Assembly: GCA_015680685.1 (NCBI GenBank) | Contig: MNCI01001975.1 | Coordinates: 335,334 to 399,333, forward strand | Reading direction: 5' to 3' | DNA: 64,000 bases | From: Gnetum montanum | Taxonomy: Eukaryota > Streptophyta > Gnetopsida > Gnetales > Gnetaceae | Part shown: one piece after another, positions 33,850 to 46,760 of the stretch | How positions within the stretch are numbered: position 1 is the stretch's first letter | Layout: each line of letters starts with the position of its first letter | Translations under genes and position numbers: made by a program | The notes under the pieces: model-generated | Seen by the model: the letters and a program-made list of their open reading frames with translations, nothing else | Databases searched by the model: none | What the model was told of the DNA's origin: nothing

Positions 33850-36300
33850 ACATCTTCACCTTTAACTCATTAAGAAGAAAATTTTTTTGCACTCTTTCAA
33901 TAACTTTACAAAGTTTAATATTGGGTTCAGGTCCTCCAATAATGTATCCATACAATAGAATAGGATAAATGATGGTATGTAAAATTTATCGTTAAACCTC
34001 CCAAGCCTAGAGTCCTAAATCCTTATACTTGTTTTTGAAATCATATAGAGCCTTGAAACCTCACACTCTTTTTTTAATACACTGCCTGTACATATAATTG
34101 GTCATATAAATGAGGCCCAAATATTTAAAAGAATCTAGCATTTACATATTAATACCTCTAAAATGATAGTTATAATAGGTATTTTTTGTACTCCAAATAA
34201 TCAATTTAGTTTTATCTACATTTACTTGAAGACTAGATAAATGATAATAATTTTCTAAAATTTACAACATATTTTGCATTACCTTTTACAATAGTGCAAA
34301 TCAAGGAAGAATCATCTACATATAAAAGAGGTTTCATTGCTTGGGATCTAATTTTAACAACATGACTATCTTGTCCATTGTGCAATGCCTTATGCATTTC
34401 ATCAAGAAAGATATGGAAGAAAGTTGCACAAAGTGGAAATCATTGCTTAATTCTAATTTTACTCTAAAATTAAAACTTGTCTCTAAATTGTTGTTTGTAA
34501 TTTTAATAATCACTTTCTCATACAATCTTTATGTTGCTATAATAAAATATTAAGGGAGGCCAATTTTAGGCAAGTGCAACCATAGTTTTGTTTAAATCAT
34601 TAAATCACATGCTTTTGCAAAATTAATGAAATAAATAAAAAAATTTTATTAGGAAATTTTGCAAACTTCATGCAATACCTAAGATTAAATAAGTGATCAA
34701 TAGTGGTGTGATTTTTTCTAAATCCTACTTGATACCTTGCCTTGACCTAGTTACCTTTAGTTAAAGAATTGATTCTCTTTTCTAGTAGAGTGTCCAACAA
34801 CTTAGAAAAAATGTTATTCAAAAAAATCATTCAATAATTGTTCAAATTATTTTTATCCTCTTTTATATAGACAACTTTACTAGTTTTCCAATGTTTGTCT
34901 AATTCTTGCTTCATTGCTGCATTTAATTGGTGTCAAATTTCTCTATAAATAGCACATCCTGCCCATGTTAATAATTTTTTATATAAACCATATAAGTTTG
35001 TAGCTTTGCCAAATGCTAGCTTTTTAATATCCTCTATGAATTCTTGAATAGTAAATCAAAGAGGTTCTTGATATAAGATAATCATAGAATTATCATATTC
35101 TCTTGTAAATAATTTATTATAAAATGAGAAAATATATTAAAAAGAAAATTTAAATGATGTGGAGGCTTTGCACTAAAAACATTGTCAAAAGTGTTTAGGT
35201 TCCTTTTTAATGGTGTAAGCAAAATATTCCTATTGCTCCTTGATAAATTTTCTTCTATAAGTTTCAATCAAGCATTTGTATGTCTTAACTAAACTTTGTT
35301 TATGAATTTTGTTTTCATCATTAATATTTTGTCTACCATAAATGTAATCCTTAAGCACCTTGTTATTATAATTACAAAATGTGTTTAGTTGTCATAAGAA
35401 AATTTTTTTCAAGCCCATTATGCTATTTTTCAAAAGTACATTTATTATGTTATGCAATCATATATTTTAACTTGACTTCTAGGGTGACTCTATACTAAAA
35501 TTTATTTTCTGTTCTTATTTTTTATTATTTGAGAAATAGTTTGAATTTGCAATAAAAACTCTACATGATGATGGTAAGACTCCACTAAATCTTCTCCAAG
35601 TTTCAACTCAATAAAATCAATATTTTCATAAGAACATAAAAGCAAATCAATGCAAGAGTTACCTTGAGGTCCTATGAAGGTAAGTGATGAAGATTAAGGA
35701 AATCTAGTAAGGCCATTAACTTTTATTTATTTTAATAGTTGTTGATCCATCTTATTAATAGTGCCATGTACAAAATATCATGTCTAACTATGATCTTCAA
35801 CAATATCTAAACTACCAACATTATGTTACTACTAAAAGCAATTTATTTGTTATGAACTTGTCCTTTCATGAAAATCCCCACAAATAAATATTCTATAATA
35901 TCATTGCCTAAGAACTAAAAACGATGACCACAAGATAATTCTATAGAATCATACAATGTAGCATCTCTAGAGCCAAAATAGCATATGGCAAGGAAAGTAG
36001 AACCATACTGACATAAGGTTTTTAGCCAAATATATTGTTTATGATCATTAATTTTTTCTAAAAACATCCAATTTTCAAGAGGCTTCCTTACTAAAAATGC
36101 AATGCTACTAGAAGATCTACCTGTTTTTCCTAAATTTGCATTTATTGCAACAAATTTAATAAATCTAGGAACTACAAAATCTATAGAATCAGCATTGTTC
36201 TAAGTTTTTACAAAACCGAAAATATCAAAGCTATCAAAGAAGCTAATACTATTCAAAAAAACTACTTTATTTGAAATTCCACCATTTGTATTAAGAAATC
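33850..36300 (-). pseudogene. Decayed non-L1 LINE (endonuclease + RT)
   Basis: In minus sense the order is an endonuclease-like part (about 36290-35640: IWLKTLCQYG and FLAICYFGSRD, then a GDFN-like VGIF), then RT. RT blocks are WKTSKVVYIKED (about 34890), FSKLLDTLLEKRI, QVGFRKNHTTIDHLFNLR (about 34730) and, toward the C-terminus, VNVDKTKLIIWS with DSFKYLGLIY (about 34220-34110). The QxGFRKxxSTxDxIF and SFKYLG patterns fit Jockey/CR1/I-like or related LINEs rather than plant L1, where the corresponding part reads INWSKS. Stops are numerous. The clade is uncertain. Confidence 0.6.
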
Positions 36301-36984
36301 CACACGTTAAAGTGCATGTACATTTTTAAAATACTACTTATTTATTATTACTACCATGTTACAAACATTTAGGTATGCTACAAAACCTTGTACATGAGTT
36401 GCCTTAACCTTTTTCCATTGTTCAACACTTTCTACAAGTGCCTTTCGAGTAGGATCCTTGTTTTTATACAAATGCTTTTCCCATTCTCACTTTGCTTTAA
36501 GTGAATTTGGTATTTCCAAACATGAACTTTGTTTTCTACATCATGAAACTTAATAATTACATATATAGGCTTTTGATATCATTCAGTTATATTATATAAA
36601 CTAGTCAATAAACCTTTATAATTTCAACTCTCTTCTCAAATTTTAAAAAGAGAAATTTTTGTAAGCTTATATATAAAATGTATAAAAGTGTCAAGTTATA
36701 AAAATTTGATAGCTAATATTAATTAGTTATTATAATAAATTATAGGGTAGATAGTTCTTGAACTTTTAAATTGAAGAAAATCCTCCTAACTTTTAATTTT
36801 TGCATAATAAAAAGCCCTATACCTTATATGACCTCTTTTAAGACTATAAACATACTTAAGCTAAAACTAATTTATAAAGGTACAACTTTATATAAAAATT
36901 ATGGATGTTATTAAAATGAAAAACTACTAGAAATTAAATTTCTATAGCCTTCAAGTAATATATTTAAGTGATATTCTAATTGAC

Positions 36985-37215
36985 TTGGCTTTCTTTACTT
37001 GAAGACTTTCTTGCAAAGTTAAGAATAAGGACGTGAATCCATCCATCCATACAAGGCAGCATCTTGTAGTTTATATATGTTACGAAAGTGAACACTTTCC
37101 ATGTATTTCTTATAATGTGACAAAGAGTATATATATGCATTTAGATTTTGACACTNATTATAATGTGACAAAGAGTATATATATGCATTTAGATTTTGAC
37201 ACTTCTAAAGTTATA
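36985..37215. repeat. Dispersed repeat, copy 2
   Basis: It shares ttgcaaagttaag, gtgaatccatccatccatac and cacttctaaagtt in the same order as 5885-6075. Confidence 0.55.
37110..37203. repeat. 46-bp direct duplication around a single N
   Basis: 37110-37155 and 37158-37203 are identical (ttataatgtgacaaagagta...gacact), with N at 37156. It is probably an unmerged contig overlap. Confidence 0.9.
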
Positions 37216-37980
37216 GTATCTAAAATGTTTAACAATTACTTTAGTTGATGTGTAAATTTTGGTTTTGGGCAATACCCTTCAAAAATGTATTTTAAGGGAC
37301 AAAAGCCTAGGGTTTCTCCCATATAGATATAGAAGCCTGAAAATAATCTCAACAAGTAAAGCATAATATGATGGTCAAAATTAAACTAGAGATTAATTCT
37401 ATACAAAAATAATCTTTAAGGTTATTTTTATGATGATAATAAAAAATGATAAAATATTTGAGAGGGTGTAACCAATGTAATGCCATAAAATTTTCTCTGA
37501 TGAAACAAAAAATAACATATCAAATTTAATGTTAAAATATAAAAAAATTAAAAGTTGGAATAAATGGTCTAGAAATCAAGAGATTCTAAAATATAACATA
37601 AATAGATGCTAAGGTAAAAATTAAAGTGAATTTTAACATATTTTAAACTATGATGAAATTGATCTCAAGAATGAACAATGAATAAAACATGTCAAGGATA
37701 CAATGTAAATTATACTAAATTAAAGTAAATTTTAAAATAAAATAGAGAACAAGATTCATAATCTAAGTAGTGTGATGAAGGAATATAAAATGCTAAAGCA
37801 ACAAAATTTAAATAAAGATTAGTTCTTACTTAGATAAATCACATAAATCTCTTACAATCAATTTAGAGTAATAACTAGAATCATAAGTCTCATGTACAAG
37901 AAATGATTAAAGCTAATGTCAAAATAAAATCCAAAAGCCACTTATCTCTAGATTATGCTATGGATTTCATCTGCCAATTG

Positions 37981-39419
37981 AGTGATCACCTGTACTAGAT
38001 TGCTAGCCCATACCTCCAGTAGGTACACCTCTTGTTATAAGTTAGTGTGTCTAGTCTTCCCTTCATATGGGAGCTATTATAACAACCCTACTTTGGAAAA
38101 GTATCATTTGGCACCATGCTTGAGTCTTGAAAGAGTCGAACAACCCAGAGCGAACTCAAAATGGACTATGCCTTAGCAATCACTGAATATTGCATACACA
38201 ACATAACACACAACACTTAAATGAATTAGATGGTGAGAGGTACATTGAATACACCATATAGAATTAACTATGCAACATTATCAACAAGAGAGTATCATGA
38301 TCATCTATAATAATACATAAGTAGTTAATCAACCATTATAGACATCATCGATAGTAAGATGGTGATGTATCTATAAGGAAATGACTCACCCCTAAACCCC
38401 TTACAATTTGGTACAAGGTTCAACAAGGAATTGCACTTGGATTATCTAATCTAGACTACCTACATATTCACAACCATAGTAGAATGAGATCCCATGTATT
38501 TCTACTAGATGGTTAAGATAGCATGGAATCACAATGGATCTCCATGCTCCTCCGACCTCCATTCTAGAGAGAAACAAACTTTGATCCACCAACAAGGCAT
38601 ACTTTCCTACACTCTCCACCATTGAAAGAAGTAACATCCTTGGAGCATGTACTATTTTAAGTGTGGAGAGCCACAAATGGATATCAAGGATCTTGGAACA
38701 ACTAGAAGCCAATTCGACTATTATAGAAGAGAAAGGTTCAATGACTAGGGTTAATCAATTGTAAAGACAAAGTGTTGAACTCATTCCATCATACAACATA
38801 GGCTTAGAGAATTTCATGCATCTTGGATTTAGGAAGAAGAGGTTTGTCTTTTTTCATGCAAACTGTACCAACCTTTTCTACCCAAAGAAAAATTGACTTA
38901 CTTTACATGTGAGCTAGTCCTCTATCTCTCATTGTGAAATGAGATAATAGAGTTGATCCAATTGCTTCCAAGGGGAGCCTACTTGTACCTTGGGGGAATG
39001 ACTCCACATGCCTAGTAATAGTATTTCACTAGTATGAGCAAGGATCTTGGGATCTAGCCTCACACTGGTAATCACCCACTCCATAATCGAAAGAAGAGAG
39101 ATATCAATTCTTCATCTCTTAAAAAATGATTTATCTCAAATCCAACTGGGTACCTCCTCCAAACTTTCATCTTTTTTATTCACTATGCCTCCCTCCACTA
39201 TGGCTTCCATTATCTATTAGTTACCTCTAGCCGGTCATCCATGAACATTCACAATGGCAAATCAATGTGGTTTTCGGTATAGAAATTTGCAATGAAAGTT
39301 TTGTTGTTCCAAAGGATTTTCCATTTCTCTCATGTATGCTTCTCTAAGGACATTCTATGTCAATGCAAAATGAATTCTATCTTTTGATATGGAGTGCATC
39401 TTGTGGTGTTCATGTTGAT
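37981..39419 (-). other. Probable 3' part of the split chromovirus, decayed
   Basis: This stretch lies directly downstream (minus sense) of the integrase C-terminus at 39420-39764. Fragments of open frame occur, but the expected chromodomain is not convincing and no 3' LTR boundary could be placed. Confidence 0.35.
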
Positions 39420-39764
39420 GATGGAGAAAATTCATCATTCTTTAATTGCTTTCATATTTGAAGGTTTCCTGGACCTTAGTGTGGAAGGATCTATGTCCCT
39501 AGGATTAAACTTTTTAAGAATGAACACATGAAACATTGAATGATATTTGTCTAAGTAAGATGGTAGTTGTAGTTTATAGGCAATTAGATTCACACAAGAA
39601 GGGACCTTGAAAGGTCCATCATAATGCTTGAGGAATTATTGGTTTGCTACCTTATGTGGCCTCATCTGCCCCACATAATCCAATTTTAACAATACTCACT
39701 CTCTAAGAACAAACTCCAATGGCCTTCATTTGTTATTTTCTTGTGTTTTCATGTGATACATTAG
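39420..39764 (-). pseudogene. Chromovirus integrase C-terminus (part separated by insertion)
   Basis: Minus-strand translation reads RPLEFVLRE, VLLKLDY, then HYDGPFKV and AYKLQLPSYLDKYHSMFHV followed by ILKKF. These are the GPY/F module and the P--H--FHVS-LK motif at the integrase end of Ty3/gypsy chromoviruses. It continues the integrase that stops at 58013, with the 18-kb element between. The target bases are attag on this side (39760-39764) and gttag at 58013-58017. Confidence 0.8.
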
Positions 39765-40919
39765 TGTAGTGACTGAAAACATTAGTGGCTGGAACACCGA
39801 GAGGTTGTCAGGAGAATAGTTTAACCCCAGATTCGTGTGATGGCCATGCTAGAGAGAAACGGAAGTGGGGCACCCTAAATGGTCTGGTCGATCAGACAGG
39901 GACTTAATCAATGTATCTTAACCTTTCGTAAACATTTTTTTCAGAAGGGAGAGACACAAAGTAAATTGCTGATTCTGCCAAGGAGATGCCAGAGTGAGAA
40001 AGATTGTTGCCAACAAGTTCTAGAGCTACCCAAAGTCTTCTTGATGCTTTCATGCCAGTGGTGCACTACTCACCCTATTGAGGACATTGGTGTACCATAA
40101 GTAGTTTCTTGCTACATTGTGTTACGCTACGTAGCATAGCCACTAGTCTTGACAGAGATTTGTGTAGGATCTGCAGAGCATTTGTTTGAGGCTTAGTCAG
40201 GCTAACAACTGCAACTTTTTTCCTTCATGCTGGGAAGTCTTTGGACTCATTGAATTCATGTTTGAAATAATTTTGTTGTTTTTGCATCATCGCTACGTTG
40301 TGCTACGCTATGTAGCATAGAACACCGTAATAGCCAGTGTGTCATGCTTCTTTGTTTAGTCTACCATTTTATAGCAAGAAACTTTGCTCAAGGCCTGAGG
40401 GCTAAGTGGGATAGGTAGCTTTGGAGGCTAAAGTCTTTTTGCTAAAGTGTAGCCTTCTTGATGGAATCATCTGGAAATATGGGCCTTTCTGCTTTGCCTT
40501 TTCTATGCTGTAGCATAGCACCTTGTGTTGGCTAAATCTTGACTTGTCTTGCAATCATTTTTTCAATTTGCATTTGAATGCATAAGAGGTTATCTTTCAA
40601 TGCTTGGTATGATGCATAGCATAGCAGACTTCTTCACTAGAAAAATTGCTGAACTGTTTTGCTCATCCCAAACACGTTCGACAACTCCTAGCCTAGTCTT
40701 TAGGTAGACTGTCAGTCGTGTCAATTGTCTAGTTGGGCAGGATGGAGAGTCCAGTGAGCCTGTCAACCCTAGAGATAGAAAAATTGCTAGACTGGACAGT
40801 CTATCCCAAGTGCCTACACTTTCCTATTGAACCATCGTGATGCTGCACTTGTGGAAGTCCTTGCCTAAGTTCCAAGATTCTGCTGAAGCATGAGGGTCTT
40901 GAAATTTTATGGTGTTTCA
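39765..40919 (-). repeat. 3' LTR of Tat/Ogre-like element (internally deleted)
   Basis: In plus coordinates it runs from TGTAGTGACTG to GGTGTTTCA, 1155 bp. It aligns with the right LTR except for about 690-720 bp missing near 39970, where acaaagtaaattgctgattc joins sequences that in the right LTR lie at about 56335 and 57025. Confidence 0.85.
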
Positions 40920-40934
40920 TTGGCCCCTCTTTAT
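40920..40934 (-). other. Polypurine tract of Tat/Ogre-like element
   Basis: The minus strand reads AAAGAGGGGCCAA directly before the LTR start TGAAACACC. Confidence 0.75.
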
Positions 40935-42305
40935 CGATGTTTGGAGGATCTGCCCAATAGATGTTGACAAAGAATACGAAACACCATGAAGGCAAAGGCA
41001 CCAACATCGCTCTCTGGTGGTTTCTCAAATGTCACTTTACTGTGCTTGGGAGTAATACGATAGTTGTGTAAAAAAATGGGGGAAAGGATGGACTCGAGTT
41101 GATAGATTCAAAAAAAGGAAAGAGGAAACGTAGTGTGGTTCCTCGTTGGAGTGGTTGTGAGGGAATCGGCATGTGTGGACATTTTTATTTTGCTGGCTTC
41201 TGACCTCTTGTCAGAATTCTTAGAGACAGTCATTGTGAAAAAACTGGTATGCCATTTGTTTTGGACACATGCTCTTTTTTTTGAGCTCTTTTTCTCTTTT
41301 ATGATTTTGCATTCTTTTTCTGTTGTTTAGCCATGTTCACTTGTAAACAACCTTGTTGCTGTAAGATAGGAATTTCCTCCCCAAGATGAGTTGTGTTACA
41401 TCCATGTCGGGCTTTGACTTGCCTATAGATGCTTCCCAGGCAGTGAACTGCATTACACGCATCATGGACTTTGCGGTTGAGCATATGGGAGGGCTTTACA
41501 TGCATCGAGAAAGCTTGTAAAGGAGATGTGAAAAGGGAAACTATGGGTGTAAGAAATGAGATGACAAAGGTTAAGAGGAAGGGTAGGATGTGCACTCCCA
41601 AGTAGCTAAGCTAGTCAGAGAAATTACCTTGGAACTATGTAGTGTCCTATCCTCCTGGCGAAATGCATCCATGACTAATGCCATCTTGGCTCGTATCCTG
41701 CAAGCGCAACACAAAGTAGACCAGAGAAATGTAACCATGAAATGCATTTAGGAAAAGGCATTTCTTGATTTAGACACTGCTAAAGTGGTAGGCATTGTTG
41801 TTAAGGCATGCGACGTCTAAGGCAAGAAGGCCAACAATGGTTCTGGCAGCAGCAGATTGAAGGGGCTGGCATTGAGGGGGCTAGGAGTTGCAATGATGTG
41901 AGTGCTTAGGAGTCTCCACCCAAGGCAAACATCATGAAATTTAGTTGTAAGGTGAAAGGCCTAATAGCTGAGCATCTTTTGAGCTCGGATGATGGTAGGG
42001 GATGGAGGATAGCGACTTTGTGGCTGGGCCACAATAGTGTTGGAACTCCAGCAGTAGGCACTAATAATGAAAGCTACTACCAGGGTGACAGGTTGTGTTA
42101 GTGGTAGCTCTGAAAGGTCAGCAAGATGTTAGATGACATCTCTGAAGGATCAGCAAGATGCCAAGGGTAGTGGCATTGCATATGTTCCAAAGGGTGTTCT
42201 TTTATCATCGGGAACTGCATTTTGGAACTGCAACATCCCACCCTACGTTGGCACTATGCACGCTTGCTTGCTTGTAGAATCTTGGATGTAGGTTAAGAGT
42301 TTTGT
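40935..42305 (-). other. Region between integrase and 3' LTR, no gene recognised
   Basis: Only short frames, none with a known domain. Related Tat elements often carry non-coding or extra open-frame sequence here. Nothing more can be supported. Confidence 0.4.
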
Positions 42306-42315
42306 GCTGTGAACC

Positions 42316-42690
42316 TAGTTTAATGTCTTGGTAGACCATTAGATGTAATAGTTTAAGGTCCCAGCAAACTACAATGTGCTAGTTTAAGGTCTTAGCAGAC
42401 TGCTGTGCTAGTTTAAGGTCCTAGCAGACTGCTGTGCTAGTTTATCATCATCGCAGATGGTGGATGGGCTAGTTTAAGGTGATAAAAAAACTTCTATGCT
42501 AGTTTTACATCATAGCAGATGGTCTGTGCCAATTTATAGTCATTTATAGTCATAGAAGACTATCTATGCCAGTTTATAGTCATAGTGGACTATCTGTGCT
42601 AGTTTATAGTCATAGCGGACTATCTATGCTAGTTTATAATCATAGAGGACTATCTGTGCTAGTTTATAGTCATAGCAGACTATGAATGCT
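42316..42690. repeat. Repeat cluster A: about 12 x 30 bp
   Basis: Contiguous units of 29-40 bp begin agttta and read, for example, agtttatagtcatagcggac plus tatctatgct. The core AGTTTAAGGTC-nTAGCAGAC is shared with clusters B and C. The right-hand units are the most uniform, indicating recent local expansion. Confidence 0.9.
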
Positions 42691-42825
42691 TACCTTGTCT
42701 TTACATTAGATGTAGTATGGATTAAGGTACAAGTGGTTCACTAGATTTGCAAACTCTCTGCCATCTATGTCTGCCAGTTTGAAGGCTCCATTTTCATAGG
42801 CTTTTGTGACTATGAATGGACCTTC

Positions 42826-43790
42826 CTAGTTTGCTGAAAACGTGTTCGCATGTTCACAAACAACTTTGAGAATGAGGTCCCCATTTTTGATTGGATGTTG
42901 ATGTAGGTTGGAATGATGCTTTCTCCGCTTCTTGTCTTGGTACCATTCAATACAACCTAGTGTTTGTGCACGTTTTTTCTCTAGGGAGTCGAGGTCGATG
43001 ATCCTTGACTTGTTGTTCTGGGCTTCATTCACAATGCTTGAAAGGATCATCTAAAGTGATGGTACCTAAAATTCAAGAGGTAACACTGCTTCAGATCTAT
43101 AAACTAGGCTATAAGGAGTCTTACCTGTAGTCATTTTGCACATTGTATGGTAGGCCCATAACACGTAGAGGATTTGCTTGTGCCATCGCCTCTTGCTATT
43201 GCTAAGCATCCTTTTAAGCAAGTTGATGATGGCCTTGTTTGTTGCCTCCTCCTGACTATTTACCTATGGGTAGTATGGTGATGAAAAGGATTGCTTGATG
43301 TCAAGGTTGCTACAAAATATTTTAGTTTCTGCACTACTAAACTGTGGCCCATTGTCCGTCACTATAGTCATGGGAAGACCAAACCTTTTTACTATGTTGT
43401 CTAAGATAAAGTGGCAAACCTATTGGGATGTAGTTTTCCTAAGGGGGATAGCCTCTACCCACTTTGTAAAGTACTTGGTGATAGTGATGATGAAGCTATG
43501 TCCAATGGAAGACTTAGGTGTTATGGGTCCTATGATATCTAGTCCCCATCATTGGAATGGCCACATGATTTGTGTAGGGTGCAACTCAGTAGGTAAAACA
43601 TGGATAATATTTGCATGACATTGGCATGTATCACACATCCTAACTTTAGCAAAGCAATCTCATTCTATGCAAGGCCAGTAATATCCTAGGCATCTGATTT
43701 TAGCTGCCATGGTCCTAGGAGCTATGTGCCCTCCACATAGTCCTTCATGGACCTTGTTAACGATTTTTTGTGCCTTCTCCCCACCAACAC
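42826..43790 (-). pseudogene. Tat/Ogre-like integrase
   Basis: The zinc-binding N-terminus is visible from about 43770: VHEGLCGGH, GYYWPCIE and CDTCQCHAN (HHCC residues all present). The catalytic core follows: WWGLDIIGPI (first Asp), TDNGPQFSS (second Asp) and a QEEATNK segment (Glu). The C-terminal part runs on as YRSEAVLPLE, an EKKRAQTLG helix and the terminal basic/hydrophobic frame ending at 42826. It would catalyse cDNA insertion. A few stops and at least one frame change (near 43070) make it inactive. It follows the RNase H domains on the same strand, as expected. Confidence 0.85.
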
Positions 43791-44172
43791 AAGTTAGTAG
43801 TAATATCCCATCAAAGGAGCATTTGCATAAGGTATTATCTCCTACAAGGACATAATAACATGCTTATTTTCGGATTGCATCCTTTTGGGTGGATGTCAAG
43901 CCGTGTGGGTGTTCACCATGTTGAAGGTAGACTTTAACATTAGTGTATCGCTCTTGGGTGTCGGTAGCGCTTATGGAGGCGACATGTACTACTTGAGTGA
44001 TAGGATTTATGCATTCTGTTATTGAAGTAGGCAAAGTTGCAAACAATTATGGTGGCACATTTAATGCTAGCATGGCTAAGGAATTTGCTATAGTGTTCTT
44101 GTTGTGTGGCACATGTTGGATATCTGTCGTTGTGAACTGTTTCAACAAATTTTTGGCCAAATCACAATAAGG

Positions 44173-44520
44173 CTATAAGTGTGAAGCTTTATAGGCATAG
44201 ATGTTAGTGATATGGTTGATGACAAGTTGGGAATCACCTCGAATTGCAAATTGTTGGATCTTTAATTGTTGGGCTGCTAAAAGGCCCTTAAGGAGTCCTT
44301 TGTACTCAGCTACATTATTTGTACAAAGGAACGTAAAATGGTTGAATGTCCCCCAAGGGGAATGTAATGATGGCAGCAGCACTACCACCTTGCGTGGTTG
44401 AGACGTCGTCGAAATGCAAAGTGGCCTCGAAGTGCAATGGCACAGAGTTGATACTGTTAACATGTTCATCGGGGAATTTCAGTTCTATGGTCACTTGATC
44501 ATTGACTGGTGAGGTCGTGA
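44173..44520 (-). pseudogene. Second (archaeal-type) RNase H of Tat/Ogre-like pol
   Basis: Minus-strand frame with CTNNVAEYKGLLKGLLAAQ, then IRGDSQLVINHI. These correspond to the conserved TNNxAEYEAL and GDSxLVI blocks (catalytic Glu and Asp) of the extra RNase H found in the Tat lineage. The upstream start, near a DDVSTTQGGSAAA-like stretch, has lost the usual FDGS Asp. It lies directly after the RT-linked RNase H and before the integrase. Confidence 0.8.
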
Positions 44521-45990
44521 GCTACATAGCTATCACTTGTCCTTTCATTGATGATTGGGCTACATAGTGTAATTCGAATTCTGCTGTTATAGCTTTCCAT
44601 CGGGCTATCTTGCTACTCTCGTATAAGTTGTTTGGGATAGCCCAAAGTATGTTGCTCTTGCATATAATGTTAACTTGGCTACGAAATAGGTGGTGTCTCT
44701 ACTTTTTTAGTGCAAATACTAGGGAGAGAAAATCCCTTTCTACTTCATTGTATTTCCCTTCATAGGCTATTAATGCATGGCTCAAGTAATATACTAGGAT
44801 TTCAGAGCCATCCTCTCTTTTCTAGCATATTAGTGCTATGATAGACGTGTTTCAGGTGGCAAGGTAGATGTAGAAAGAATTATTCCTCTGTGGTGGGTAA
44901 ATAGTTGGGAGGTGTAAAAGCTCTTTCTTTAAGTCATCGAAGGCTTTTTGACACTATGTTTTCCACTCAAAGTTAAACCCCTTCTTTAGTAAGTGTTGCA
45001 TGGGATGTAACTTGTTGGTCAACTTTGCTATAAACCTTTTGATAAATTGTATTCTACCTTGCAATCCATACAATTATTTAAGGTTGGTAGGGGGTGCTAG
45101 GTTAACGATGGCCTTAACTTTGTCAGGGTCTACTCGTATTCCAACCTCTTATACCACAAACCCTAGCATGCATATGATTTTAACGCTGAAAACACATTTC
45201 TTTGGATTGAGATGCATGTCATGCCTATGACAACACTTGAGGACTACCTCTAGATCATTGGGATGATCAATAGCTATTTTATACTTGACTTCTATGTCAT
45301 CAACGTTATCATTTAGTCTCTCTAGGAGGTAGTCGTTGAATATGTACGTCATGGCTTGTTGATAGGTTGCTCCAGCATTTTTGAGACCAAAGGACATCAT
45401 AGTGTAACAAAAGGTTCCCCAAGGGGTCATGAAAGTATTCGTCAATTGATGCTCTGGGTTGATGCGAATTTGATTATAACTCGAGAACCCATCCATGAAG
45501 GATAACATGACTAGCTGTAGTGTCGATAAGTTGATCAATACTTGGTAGTGGAAAGTCATCTTTAATCATTGCTTTGTTTAGATCTTAAAAGTCTATACAA
45601 ATTCGTATTCCTCTTGTTTTCTTAGAGACTACAACGATGTTTGATACCCACTCTGAGTAATCGACCGCATGGATGAAGCCTGCTTGATATAGCTTGGTAA
45701 TTTCATCACGTATGGCTAGTACGATTTTTGGTTTAATTTTTTGAGTCTTTTGTTTAATCGGTTTGACGCATGGGTCCAAGTCAATGTTATGTTGTATTAG
45801 TTGTGGATCTAAGCCCGACATGTCATTATAGGACCACATGAACACTTTGACGTTGTCTTGAAGGACTTTAGATACATATTTTGTATTTTTTGATCTAGGA
45901 GGGAGCTAAGTTTTAGTGTCCTTATTTCCCCCCTTGATGTTGTTATAGGTGTTTCGATGAGAGGGTCCTTGGTCCCATCCCTAGCCTTTA
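44521..45990 (-). pseudogene. Tat/Ogre-like reverse transcriptase + RNase H
   Basis: The start region reads FMWSYNDMSGLDPQLIQHNI, as in Tat elements. Then come LYQAGFIHAVDYSEWVSNI, MDGFSSYNQIRI, the FGLKNAGATYQQAM motif and the catalytic box, where the usual YVDD reads NVDD (about 45310). The RT-linked RNase H follows (YYLSHALIAYEGKYNEVERD, then a RWKAITAEFELHYV block, 44880-44540). Stops separate these blocks (for example near 45575 and 45130). It should copy element RNA into cDNA in the particle. It is non-functional here. Confidence 0.88.
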
Positions 45991-46289
45991 AGTCTAATTC
46001 TTGGACTAGATGTTCGAGCCAATCTAGGATGTTTCCAGGGATGCTATAGTGTTATTAGTGGATGATTCCCAATCTATTGACTCTAAGTTTAGATGTCTTG
46101 CAAGCTTACCATGAGGACCTGTCAAGGTTAAAAGTGAATGTAGATCACATTGGATGGCCATTTTTTTCAACCTACCACTATAAGAAAAAGCCAAGTCAAG
46201 TGATACCTATTTGTAGCAATAGCGCGTAATAAACTTTTGCAAAGAAAGAATGAAACATGAAATAATTGTAAACTATTCGGCCAAGTTCA

Positions 46290-46600
46290 CAAGTTACTAG
46301 TTTAAGGTCTTAGTGGACCATGAATGGGTTTGAACATGAAAGGGACATTAACTTTGTCAGTTTAAGGTTGTGGTGGACTGTAATATTGCAAAATCTAGTT
46401 TAAAATATGAAATGGATACTAAGGCTACCAGTTTAAGGTCATGGTGGACTGTACTCATGCTATAGTATACATGAAAATGTAAATCAAGGTTGCTAGGTTA
46501 AGGTCTTAGCAGACCGGTAACAGATGAAGTTTGAGAACTAAGGTCACTAGTTTTAGGTCTTTGTGGACCATTGTGGGTAGGCTTTGTAAAGGTAGGTTGC
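46290..46600. repeat. Repeat cluster B: spaced AGTTTAAGGTC units
   Basis: At least five units with the core agtttaaggtcttagtggac (start near 46297, then about 46358, 46427, 46493 and 46545) are separated by 50-70 bp. The core matches clusters A and C. The cluster lies between pol and the antisense unit. Confidence 0.75.
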
Positions 46601-46760
46601 TAATTCAAGGTAGGATGAAATTTTTATTTGGGCCCACCTGTTATGCTGCAAACAATGATGCTACGCTATAATGGGATTATGACACAATAGTGTTATGCTA
46701 TACGGGGCATCCCACATTACTTGGGGTGTGAAAATGGCAAGTTCTTTTCACCACATCAGC

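Larger units (their letters stand above)
36301..37980. other. Unassigned; contains dispersed repeat copy 2 and an N-flanking duplication
   Basis: No gene is seen. 36985-37215 is the second copy of the repeat at 5885-6075. Within it a 46-bp segment is duplicated on both sides of a single N at 37156. Confidence 0.5.

Noticed and set aside
42316-42690. CRISPR-like array of about 30-bp units
   Set aside because: Units are contiguous and diverged, without unique spacers. The sequence is a eukaryotic retroelement interior.
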